Source: an uncultured Lachnospiraceae bacterium
GTDB taxonomy: Bacteria; Bacillota; Clostridia; Lachnospirales; Lachnospiraceae
Reading direction: 5' to 3'
Assembly: GCA_910583895.1 (NCBI GenBank)
Contig: CAJTYJ010000019.1
Location: 1-62,551, forward strand
DNA: 62,551 bases
The position numbers were made by a program, and so were the translations under genes. Positions 16,488-24,050 of this stretch are shown here, in pieces. The notes under the pieces are model-generated. The model was not told the origin of the DNA, searched no databases, and was given only the letters and a program-made list of their open reading frames with translations. Position 1 is the stretch's first letter, and each line of letters opens with the position of its first letter.

Positions 16488-16602
16488 AGAATCCTGCAAA
16501 ACAGGATTCTTATTCAACTCAGGTAATAAGTCAGACATCTGAAAGGGATGGGATCTGACGGCTGCCGCAGGGGTGCTGTGTGTTCGGCAATATGACGAAC
16601 AC
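16488..16602. other. Inverted repeats in the lacI-transporter gap
   Basis: The 476-bp gap 16303-16778 holds, besides the terminator, promoter and operators, AGAATCCTG-CAAAA-CAGGATTCT (16488-16510) and GTGTTCG-N9-CGAACAC (16580-16602). The first looks like a terminator stem without a T run. The function of the second is unknown. I see no small gene. Confidence 0.5.
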
Positions 16603-16658
16603 AGGAAAGGATGCTCGCATATAGCACAAAAAAAATGCTATATTGCTAAAAAATGCAA

Positions 16659-16735
16659 ACCTTACGGGCAAAAGGTATTGCCATTTGGGCAAAATGATGG
16701 TAAAATACATAACATAGACCTTATGCGCAAAAGGT
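16659..16735. promoter_or_regulatory. Three LacI-family operator sites
   Basis: Site A is ACCTTACGGGCAAAAGGT (16659-16676), site C is ACCTTATGCGCAAAAGGT (16718-16735), and site B (16680-16697) has the core CATTTGGGCAAAATG. All share the GCAAAA half and a central GC step typical of LacI-family palindromes. A lies just upstream of the -35, B in the promoter spacer and C downstream of the start site. A and B are 21 bp apart, two helical turns. The adjacent LacI protein is the likely ligand. Confidence 0.75.
16678..16706 (+). promoter_or_regulatory. Sigma-A promoter of the sugar transporter operon
   Basis: TTGCCA (16678-16683) and TAAAAT (16701-16706) are 17 bp apart, 72 bp before the binding-protein start. 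Operator-like sites overlap it on both sides. Confidence 0.75.
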
Positions 16736-16778
16736 AACTAAATGAAGGTGTCATACAACACTAATTAAGGAGGAAACA

Positions 16779-18125
16779 ATGAAAAGAAAAGTAATTGCGG
16801 TACTGTTGGCATCAACGATGGCATTGGGATTGGTTGCATGTGGCGGCGGTTCTTCTGACGGCGGCTCTGAAGGGGGCACGACAGAGGGCGGTACTGAGGA
16901 AAGCGGTTCTTCAGAGGGTGGTTCCTCGGCTTCCGGAGATACGATCCGTCTGGTCAATGGTAAGATCGAGATTGACGCACAGCTGAAAAAACTGGCTGAG
17001 ATGTACAAAGAGGAGACCGGCGTTACGGTGGAGATCGAGTCCATGGGCGGCGGTATCGACATCCAGGGTACGCTGAAGGGCTACTATCAGGCAAACAATA
17101 TGCCGGACATCTTTGTAAATGGAGGAGCTACAGATTTTTCCAACTGGGAAGGCATGCTGGAAGATATGAGCGGAGAAGCCTGGGCTTCAGATACGGACGC
17201 TGCTTATGTTGATGAGCATGGAACTATCGGATTCCCGTATACGGTGGAAGCAGTCGGACTGGCTTATAACGCGGGCATCCTTGAGAAGGCAGGCATTGAT
17301 CCTGCGACTCTGACCGGACCGGATGCAATCAAAACGGCTTTCGAGACGCTGGATGCGAAGAAAGCAGAGCTTGGCATTGACGCAGTTGTTGGTTACTGTG
17401 CAGAGGCAACCAACCTGTACTGGTCAACCGGCAACCATCTGTTTGCGAATTACATTGACGGCGGTCTGAAACGCGACGATACTACTTATATTGATATGCT
17501 CAATGACGGCGGAAAAGTGGATGAAGCACGTCTTACGGATTTTGCAGAGTTTGTGGGACTTCTGAATCAGTATTCGGATCCGGCGCTTCTGGTATCCGGT
17601 ACATATGATCAGCAGATCCTGAACTTTGCATCCGGCAAATATGCGTTCGTTACCCAGGGTTCCTGGATCGGCGCTACCATGACCACCGCAGACGCTGAGG
17701 CTTACGCGGCAGCAGGCAACTTCGAAGTGGGCATGATTCCTTATGCATTCCAGGATGGCATGGACACGATCCTGACCAACTCTCCGTCCTGGTGGGCAGT
17801 GTTCTCTGACGGCAACAAAGATGCGGCGAAAGCATTCCTGCAGTGGTGTTCTGAAGACAAGGCACAGCAGGTTCTGGTAGAGGAGGCTGGATTCATCAGC
17901 CCGTTCAAATCCTGTACGTATGTGGCATCGGATCCCTTTGCACAGACCATCATCGATTATCAGAATGCAGACAAGACTTCCGGATGGCACTGGCTTAATA
18001 TGAAAGAGGGTCTGGCACAGAACTATACGGGTCAGGTCTTCAACGATTACGCAGCAGGAAGACTGGATGCCGCTGGTTTCGTAAAGACCATGCAGCAGGT
18101 CATCCAGGCTTGCTATGCAAACTAA
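16779..18125 (+). CDS. ABC sugar transporter, substrate-binding lipoprotein
   Basis: This 448-residue family 1 solute-binding protein has a lipoprotein signal with lipobox 'GLVAC' (Cys21), a Gly/Ser/Glu linker to about residue 50, then a two-lobed binding domain. It would be tethered outside the membrane and hand sugar to the permeases encoded next. Adjacent GH13 glycosidases and an MsmK-type ATPase point to an alpha-glucoside or maltodextrin (inference). The RBS AGGAGG is strong. A hairpin terminator between this gene and the permeases suggests it is made in excess over the membrane parts, a common pattern. Confidence 0.92.
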   Translation: MKRKVIAVLLASTMALGLVACGGGSSDGGSEGGTTEGGTEESGSSEGGSSASGDTIRLVNGKIEIDAQLKKLAEMYKEETGVTVEIESMGGGIDIQGTLKGYYQANNMPDIFVNGGATDFSNWEGMLEDMSGEAWASDTDAAYVDEHGTIGFPYTVEAVGLAYNAGILEKAGIDPATLTGPDAIKTAFETLDAKKAELGIDAVVGYCAEATNLYWSTGNHLFANYIDGGLKRDDTTYIDMLNDGGKVDEARLTDFAEFVGLLNQYSDPALLVSGTYDQQILNFASGKYAFVTQGSWIGATMTTADAEAYAAAGNFEVGMIPYAFQDGMDTILTNSPSWWAVFSDGNKDAAKAFLQWCSEDKAQQVLVEEAGFISPFKSCTYVASDPFAQTIIDYQNADKTSGWHWLNMKEGLAQNYTGQVFNDYAAGRLDAAGFVKTMQQVIQACYAN

Positions 18126-18171
18126 GGATTTTGATTTGAAAACTGCATAAACATGCATCATCGTACAGACT

Positions 18172-18206
18172 GGACGGCGGGTGATAAGCCGCCGTCCGGT
18201 TTTTTT
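18172..18206 (+). terminator. Intra-operon terminator after the binding protein
   Basis: GGACGGCGG (18172-18180) and CCGCCGTCC (18189-18197) form a perfect 9-bp stem, followed by GG and seven T. Partial read-through would feed the permease genes. Confidence 0.9.
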
Positions 18207-18329
18207 GCACCGGAATATACAGAAGGAGGCAGTTGTCCGGCATCTGGTGTTCCGTGCTAAGGGCAGGGGAAGGAACGTTCTTTTGCCCGATAAAAAGAAA
18301 AAGATTCTGGCCAAGAGAGGAGTTGTAAT

Positions 18330-19397
18330 ATGTCTGAAAACTCAACGAGCAGAAAGATGCTGTCTCTTGTTCTTCTGATCGCCGGTGCGGTCGGACTGGT
18401 GGCAGCGCTTGTCATGGATTTCAGTGGCAGCGAAAATTCCATAAGGGGTCCGCTTCTGATTCTCGGGGCGGTGGCTGTCCTGCTTGGACTGTATTTCATC
18501 CCGACAGTCGAACATCATCGCAGTATCATCAACTTTATTTTCCTGTTCCCGCTGCTTTTTACCTTTGCAGTGACGGTGATTATTCCGCTGCTTCTGGGTG
18601 TATTTTATTCTTTTACAGACTGGAACGGGATTAAGTTCACCCAGTTTGTCGGAGTTTCCAACTATACTTCCATGTTTAAAGATCCGGCATTTATCTGGTC
18701 CATCCTGCTGACCTTCCTTTTTGTAATCTTTAATATTATACTGGTGAATCTGGTCGGCTTTGCACTGGCGCTTCTTTGTACCAGTAAGTTAAAAGGCGTA
18801 AATTTCTTCCGTGCATCCTATTTCCTGCCGAATCTGATCGGCGGTATCGTGCTGGGTTACATCTGGCAGTTCGCATTCAACAATGTGCTTGTCCAGATTA
18901 CAGCCAAGACCATGGGTATGCAAAATTCGATTCTGTCGGCCACCAATACCGCTTTTGCGGCCATTATCGTTGTGTATGTCTGGCAGTATGCCGGCTACAT
19001 CATGCTGATCTATGTGACCGGACTGACCACTGTTCCCAAAGATGTGCTGGAAGCGTCTCAGATTGACGGCGCCAATGCGATCACCACATTGATGAAGATC
19101 AAGATTCCCATGATTGCATCCACCATCACGATCTGTACTTTCCTGACTTTGACTTCGGCGTTCAAACAGTTTGACGTCAACATGGCATTGACCAACGGTA
19201 CTGGTTCCGTGACAGACTTTATGGGAAGCTACCTGACCAACGGTACCCAGATGCTGGCTCTGAATATCTATAATACAGCAATCTCCAAGAACAGTTATGC
19301 ACTTGGACAGGCGAAAGCCGTCTTCTTCTTTATCGTGCTGGCATGTGTATCCATCATTCAGGTTCGTATATCCAACAAGAGGGAGGTGGAGATGTAA
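18330..19397 (+). CDS. ABC sugar transporter permease (MalF-type)
   Basis: This 355-residue inner-membrane permease has about eight helices. Two extra N-terminal helices (residues 10-55) precede the usual six. The EAA loop that contacts the ATPase is 'EASQIDGANAITTLMKIKIP'. It pairs with the next permease to form the channel for the sugar bound by the upstream lipoprotein. The RBS GAGAGGAG is upstream. The stop overlaps the next start by one base (TAATG), indicating translational coupling. Confidence 0.92.
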   Translation: MSENSTSRKMLSLVLLIAGAVGLVAALVMDFSGSENSIRGPLLILGAVAVLLGLYFIPTVEHHRSIINFIFLFPLLFTFAVTVIIPLLLGVFYSFTDWNGIKFTQFVGVSNYTSMFKDPAFIWSILLTFLFVIFNIILVNLVGFALALLCTSKLKGVNFFRASYFLPNLIGGIVLGYIWQFAFNNVLVQITAKTMGMQNSILSATNTAFAAIIVVYVWQYAGYIMLIYVTGLTTVPKDVLEASQIDGANAITTLMKIKIPMIASTITICTFLTLTSAFKQFDVNMALTNGTGSVTDFMGSYLTNGTQMLALNIYNTAISKNSYALGQAKAVFFFIVLACVSIIQVRISNKREVEM

Positions 19398-20257
19398 TGG
19401 AGATGAAAAAATCCAGAAAAATCATTCTGACCATTATTGGTATTATTGTTGCAGTCTATACGCTGTTTCCGTTTTATCTTGTGGTTATGAATACCTTTAA
19501 AAATGCCAATAACATCGTAGCAGACCCGGTAGGATTCGGCGGAGTCAGTGTATCTCAGCTGATGTCCAACCTCTCGGCGGTTGTCAATAACTCCAACTTT
19601 AACTTCTGGTATGCATTCGGCACATCGGCGATCATCACCATTCTTTCCCTGGTGACGCTGGCACTGTTCGGCGGCATGGCAGCATGGGTGATCTGCCGCA
19701 ACAAGACCAAATGGTCCACCGTGATCTATATGACCTTTATTGCATCGATGATCATTCCGTTCCAGGTAGTTATGCTGCCTCTGATCTCTACTTTCCGTGA
19801 TGTGGGAGATTTTGTGGGCCTTTCTCTGCTGCAGTCCATTCCGGGCATTGTGTTTGCTTACTGCGGATTCGGCGGGGCCATGACGGTCTTTATCCTGACT
19901 GGTTTTATCAAGGGGATTCCCTATGAGCTGGAAGAGGCGGCAGCCATTGACGGATGCTCGCCGGAAGGCACGTTCTTCCGCATTATCTTTCCGCTGCTTT
20001 CTCCGGTGATCACCACCGTCACGATTCTGAACGGTATGTGGATCTGGAACGACTATCTGCTTCCGTCCCTGATGCTTGGTCAGAACGGTAAAGTGAAGAC
20101 GCTGCCCGTTGCAGTGCAGGCGTTCGTGGGATCTTACGTCAAACAGTGGGATCTGATTCTGACAGCAGCATTGCTGGCGATCATTCCCATGGTGATCATC
20201 TTTATTGTGGCACAGAAACAGATTATGAATGGTATGGTAGAAGGCGCCATCAAATAA
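19397..20257 (+). CDS. ABC sugar transporter permease (MalG-type)
   Basis: This 286-residue permease has six helices and the EAA loop 'EEAAAIDGCSPEGTFFRIIF', and it ends with the typical MalG tail 'MNGMVEGAIK'. It is the partner of the upstream permease. The ATG at 19397 shares its A with the previous stop codon and follows GGAGGTGGA; the upstream in-frame ATG at 19343 lies inside the previous gene and lacks an RBS. Confidence 0.92.
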   Translation: MEMKKSRKIILTIIGIIVAVYTLFPFYLVVMNTFKNANNIVADPVGFGGVSVSQLMSNLSAVVNNSNFNFWYAFGTSAIITILSLVTLALFGGMAAWVICRNKTKWSTVIYMTFIASMIIPFQVVMLPLISTFRDVGDFVGLSLLQSIPGIVFAYCGFGGAMTVFILTGFIKGIPYELEEAAAIDGCSPEGTFFRIIFPLLSPVITTVTILNGMWIWNDYLLPSLMLGQNGKVKTLPVAVQAFVGSYVKQWDLILTAALLAIIPMVIIFIVAQKQIMNGMVEGAIK

Positions 20258-20288
20258 GTATTTCTTCTTATGTTGAAAGGCAGTTGCT

Positions 20289-21065
20289 ATGAATCTATTT
20301 GATATGAACGGGCCTTTGATGAATGCCCTTCGGAAGCTGGCAAACATCTTTTTGTGCAATGTGATGTTCTGCCTTTTATCGCTTCCGGTTATCACAATCG
20401 GAGCTTCCCTTTCCGCTCTGTTTGCCTGTATGCAGGCGATTCTGACAGACGACGAGGATGATGTGATTGTAAAGCAGTACTGGAAAGCTTTTTTGCAGAA
20501 TCTGGCACAGGCAACCGTGATCTGGGTTTTCTGCCTGCTGGTATTCGCATTCCTGGGCATCTACTATCTGATTGTCATCAGTATGACCGGCCTGATGGGC
20601 AGAGTGTACCGGATCAGTTTTTTTGCCATGTGCATCCTGTTCCTGTTTGGGTTTCAGTATCTGTTCCCCTTACAGGCCAGGTACAAAAACAAAGTGGGAG
20701 ATATTCTGAAAAATGCATGGCTGATCAGTATTGCTGCGCTGCCATGGACGCTTCTTAGTATCCTGCTTCCTGCTTTTGCGGTGTATCTTACGTTTTTTAT
20801 GGATCCGGAAGGTGTGAATGGGGCCATATTTTTATGGGGGACCATAGGGTTCGGACTGGTGGCCTATCTGAACTGCTTTCTCTTTTTCCGGGCATTTCGT
20901 ATGATCGATCCGGAAAAGATGGAAGTAAAAACTCACACGGTTCCCAAAGAGGCGCTTTTCATTGACGAAGAACATAGAACTACCGAAATTCTGTATCAGG
21001 AGAGCAGTTATTCCAACCCGGACTGGAACCGGCAGGCGTATCCGGGAAAAGGAAAAAGAAGATAA
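20289..21065 (+). CDS. DUF624 (YesL-like) membrane protein
   Basis: This 258-residue membrane protein has about five hydrophobic helices. Its N-terminus has the DUF624 pattern of a short 'FDMNGPLMNALRKLANIF' amphipathic stretch followed by a helix with 'SLPVITIGASLSAL'. Genes of this family are repeatedly found inside ABC sugar operons of Firmicutes, including B. subtilis yesL. Their molecular role is not established. The gene lies between permease and ATPase genes with gaps of about 20-30 bp, so it is almost certainly co-transcribed. Confidence 0.85.
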   Translation: MNLFDMNGPLMNALRKLANIFLCNVMFCLLSLPVITIGASLSALFACMQAILTDDEDDVIVKQYWKAFLQNLAQATVIWVFCLLVFAFLGIYYLIVISMTGLMGRVYRISFFAMCILFLFGFQYLFPLQARYKNKVGDILKNAWLISIAALPWTLLSILLPAFAVYLTFFMDPEGVNGAIFLWGTIGFGLVAYLNCFLFFRAFRMIDPEKMEVKTHTVPKEALFIDEEHRTTEILYQESSYSNPDWNRQAYPGKGKRR

Positions 21066-21086
21066 TTAGAATCAGGAGGAAATAGT

Positions 21087-22187
21087 ATGGCTTCGATACG
21101 TTTTAAAAATGTGACAAAAACTTATCCAGGCGCAACTTCGCCGGTTGTACCAAATCTGAATCTGGATATTAAAGATAAAGAGTTTATTATTCTGGTCGGA
21201 CCCTCCGGCTGCGGAAAATCCACGACTCTGCGCATGATCGCAGGACTTGAGAGCGTGTCCGAGGGCGAACTGTACATCGGGGACCGGGTGGTCAATAAAG
21301 TTCCGCCCAAAGACCGTGAGATCGCGATGGTATTCCAGAACTACGCATTGTATCCCCATATGAATGTATATAAGAACATTGCTTTTGGACTGAACCTGCG
21401 AAAGGAAGACAAAGCGGAGATCGACCGCCGCGTTCATGAGGCGGCAAAGGTACTGGACCTGGAGCATCTTTTGGAGCGCAAGCCCAAAGAGCTTTCCGGC
21501 GGTCAGAGACAGCGTGTGGCTTTAGGGCGCGCCATGGTCCGTCACCCGTCTGTGTTCCTGCTCGATGAACCTTTGTCCAACCTGGATGCAAAGCTCAGGG
21601 CGACCATGAGAACCGAGATCGCCCGTCTGCATCAGAGACTGGACACGACCTTTGTATACGTTACCCATGACCAGACAGAAGCTATGACCATGGGCGACCG
21701 GATCGTGGTCATGAAGGACGGGATCGTGCAGCAGTTTGACACGCCTCAGGCATTGTATGACACGCCGGTGAATCTGTTTGTGGCAGGTTTTATCGGCAGT
21801 CCCCAGATGAATTTTATTGACGCCGTGATTCAAAAGGAAGACGGAAAGTTCTACGCTGTGATCGACAAGAATAAGGTGGCCATTCCGAAAGAAAAATGGG
21901 AGGCTTTGACCCCGTACGTTTCCAAGACGGTGGTTATGGGACTGCGTCCGGAAGATTTTCTCACGGAAGACAAGCGGACGAAGGACAACACCTTGGATGT
22001 GGAGATGAATTTCAGCGAGCTTTTGGGTGCGGACTATAATCTGTATATGTATTTAGGAGAGACCAGGATCACCGTGAAGATTCCGGCTACCGGAACACAG
22101 CCCGAGAAGGGGCCCTATCAGATTGGGGCGAATATGGACAAAGCGCATTTCTTTGATCCGGACAGCGAAAATGTGATCTGTCATTGA
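21087..22187 (+). CDS. ABC sugar transporter ATPase (MsmK/UgpC type)
   Basis: This 366-residue ATPase carries Walker A 'GPSGCGKST', signature 'LSGGQRQRVALGRAMVRHP', Walker B 'FLLDEPLSNLD' and the H-loop 'YVTHDQTEAMTMG'. A C-terminal TOBE-type regulatory domain of about 120 residues follows, as in MalK and MsmK. It energises the permease pair. In many Firmicutes one MsmK serves several sugar importers, so it may also support binding proteins elsewhere, including those at 26637 and 61914 if those have permeases. The RBS AGGAGG is upstream. Confidence 0.93.
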   Translation: MASIRFKNVTKTYPGATSPVVPNLNLDIKDKEFIILVGPSGCGKSTTLRMIAGLESVSEGELYIGDRVVNKVPPKDREIAMVFQNYALYPHMNVYKNIAFGLNLRKEDKAEIDRRVHEAAKVLDLEHLLERKPKELSGGQRQRVALGRAMVRHPSVFLLDEPLSNLDAKLRATMRTEIARLHQRLDTTFVYVTHDQTEAMTMGDRIVVMKDGIVQQFDTPQALYDTPVNLFVAGFIGSPQMNFIDAVIQKEDGKFYAVIDKNKVAIPKEKWEALTPYVSKTVVMGLRPEDFLTEDKRTKDNTLDVEMNFSELLGADYNLYMYLGETRITVKIPATGTQPEKGPYQIGANMDKAHFFDPDSENVICH

Positions 22188-22218
22188 TATTGGAACTTGA
22201 ATTAGGAGGAAGACACAA

Positions 22219-23778
22219 TTGGTTGAATGGCTGAAAAACGCAATATTTTATGAGATTTATCCCCAGTCCTTTGCGGATACAAACGCAGACGGCATCGGTG
22301 ATATCCAGGGAATTATCGATCATCTGGACTATATCAAGGAGCTTGGATGCAATGCTCTGTGGCTGAATCCCTGCTTTGAGTCTCCGTTTCTGGATGCGGG
22401 ATACGATGTCTCTGATTACAGAAAGGTGGCTCCCCGGTATGGAACCAACTCTGACTTGAAACGTTTGTTTGAAGAGGCGCACAGCCGCGGTATGCATGTG
22501 ATGCTGGATTTGGTGCCCGGACACACTTCCTGGGATCATGAATGGTTTCAGGAATCTTTGAAACCGGAAAAAAATCCCTATTCCGGACGTTATGTATGGA
22601 CCGACGATGCATGGAAGGATTTTGACGGCGTTGGAAGCGTCAAAGGATTTCTTCGGGGGATGAGTGACCGAAACGGAAGCGTAGGAGTGAATTTCTACGC
22701 CCATCAGCCCTGCCTGAACTATGGTTTTTATGAGATCAACGATCCGGGCTGGCAGCAGCCGATCGATTCGGAGGATGCCCTTGCCACCCGTGAAGCCATC
22801 AAGGATATCATGCGTTTCTGGCTGAAGTTAGGCTGTGACGGATTCCGGGTAGATATGGCGGGTTCTCTGGTAAAAAATGATCCCGAGCAGGAGGGAACCA
22901 TTGCTCTGTGGCAGGATTTCCGCAGATTTTTGGATCAGGAATTTCCGGATGTAGCCATGATCTCTGAGTGGGGACAGCCGGACCGAAGCTTAAGATCCGG
23001 ATACCATATGGATTTTATGCTGCATTTTGGCCCCAGTCACTATACAGACCTCTATCATGGGGATGATCCTTATTTTTCCCGTCAGGGCAGAGGAAATGCC
23101 AAAGCGTTCATTGATTACTATAAGATGTGCTATGAGCCCACCAACGGCAAGGGTATGATCTGTGTTCCGTCCGGAAATCACGACATGGAACGCCTGACCA
23201 AATGGCTGGACACAGAAGAGGTAAAGATTGTGTTTGCCTTCCTGCTCTCTCTTCCGGGAGCGCCGTTTATCTATTATGGTGATGAGATCGGCATGCGGTA
23301 TCTGGCAGATGTGACTTCTGTGGAAGGCGGTTATATAAGGACCGGTTCCCGTTCCCCCATGCAGTGGGACAGCGGCCTGAACGCCGGTTTCTCTGACGGA
23401 AAAGAGGAGGATCTGTATATCCCCATCGATCCGGCAGAAGACCGTCCCACCGTGGAAAAGGCCATGGCAGATCCGGATTCGGTGTATCATGAAGTGAAGA
23501 AACTGATTGAGATCCGTAAAGCCACTCCGGTGCTGCAAAGTGAGGCCAGGATTGAATTTTTGTACTGCGAGGATCATGCATATCCGCTTGCTTACCGCAG
23601 GATGGACGGACAGGACAGCGTGCTGATTGTGCTGAATCCGTCCGGGAATGAGGTATCCTTCCCATACGACGGAGTGTTGGGAGAGACGCTGTATCAGAAT
23701 GGAGGAGACATCCGGCTGGAGAACCAAACGCTTCACGTTCCGGCTGCGACGGCAGTGTTCATTCGGGAACAAAAATAA
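22219..23778 (+). CDS. GH13 alpha-amylase family glycosidase
   Basis: This 519-residue enzyme has the (beta/alpha)8 barrel of GH13. The catalytic triad is visible: Asp212 in 'GFRVDMAGS', Glu250 in 'ISEWGQ' and Asp322 in 'GNHDMER'. There is no signal peptide, so it is cytoplasmic and would cleave imported oligosaccharides. The barrel contains an unusual inserted segment 'VKFxxHxG'-less loop near residue 145-170 rather than a clear starch-binding domain, so I assign only the family. Start is TTG at 22219, fixed by AGGAGGA eight bases upstream. The gene is the last of the transporter operon and is followed by a terminator. Confidence 0.88.
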   Translation: MVEWLKNAIFYEIYPQSFADTNADGIGDIQGIIDHLDYIKELGCNALWLNPCFESPFLDAGYDVSDYRKVAPRYGTNSDLKRLFEEAHSRGMHVMLDLVPGHTSWDHEWFQESLKPEKNPYSGRYVWTDDAWKDFDGVGSVKGFLRGMSDRNGSVGVNFYAHQPCLNYGFYEINDPGWQQPIDSEDALATREAIKDIMRFWLKLGCDGFRVDMAGSLVKNDPEQEGTIALWQDFRRFLDQEFPDVAMISEWGQPDRSLRSGYHMDFMLHFGPSHYTDLYHGDDPYFSRQGRGNAKAFIDYYKMCYEPTNGKGMICVPSGNHDMERLTKWLDTEEVKIVFAFLLSLPGAPFIYYGDEIGMRYLADVTSVEGGYIRTGSRSPMQWDSGLNAGFSDGKEEDLYIPIDPAEDRPTVEKAMADPDSVYHEVKKLIEIRKATPVLQSEARIEFLYCEDHAYPLAYRRMDGQDSVLIVLNPSGNEVSFPYDGVLGETLYQNGGDIRLENQTLHVPAATAVFIREQK

Positions 23779-23790
23779 AAGATGCGATAT

Positions 23791-23814
23791 AAAAGGAGCC
23801 TTCGGGCTCCTTTT
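23791..23814 (+). terminator. Rho-independent terminator of the transporter operon
   Basis: AAAAGGAGCC-TTCG-GGCTCCTTTT is a perfect 10-bp stem with UUCG tetraloop and a built-in T run. The remaining gap to 24050 also holds CTGTCCG-CAGCAGA-CGGACAG near 23907, of unknown role. Confidence 0.92.
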
Positions 23815-23974
23815 GCTTGGCAGCTTTTCTCACATCTGTTAAATCTTGTGCCGGAAGAAAGGATTCTTTTTCGCATCTTTGTTTCCGTTCAGACTGGAAG
23901 GATTGTCTGTCCGCAGCAGACGGACAGATGGCCTGGATTATGAAAAACAACCGTGTATTTTACAGAAAAATAGA

Positions 23975-24003
23975 TTGCTGATACATGCATTCCGGATTAT
24001 AAT
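23975..24003 (+). promoter_or_regulatory. Sigma-A promoter for the hybrid kinase and binding protein
   Basis: TTGCTG (23975-23980) and TATAAT (23998-24003) are 17 bp apart, 47 bp before the kinase start. Confidence 0.7.
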
Positions 24004-24050
24004 AATAGTATCAGTAACTGCAGTGTATGGTATTATGGATAAAAGGTAAT

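Noticed and set aside
16580..16602. Second LexA box
   Set aside because: The halves are in the reverse order (GTTCG...CGAAC) and the spacing is 9, not 4.
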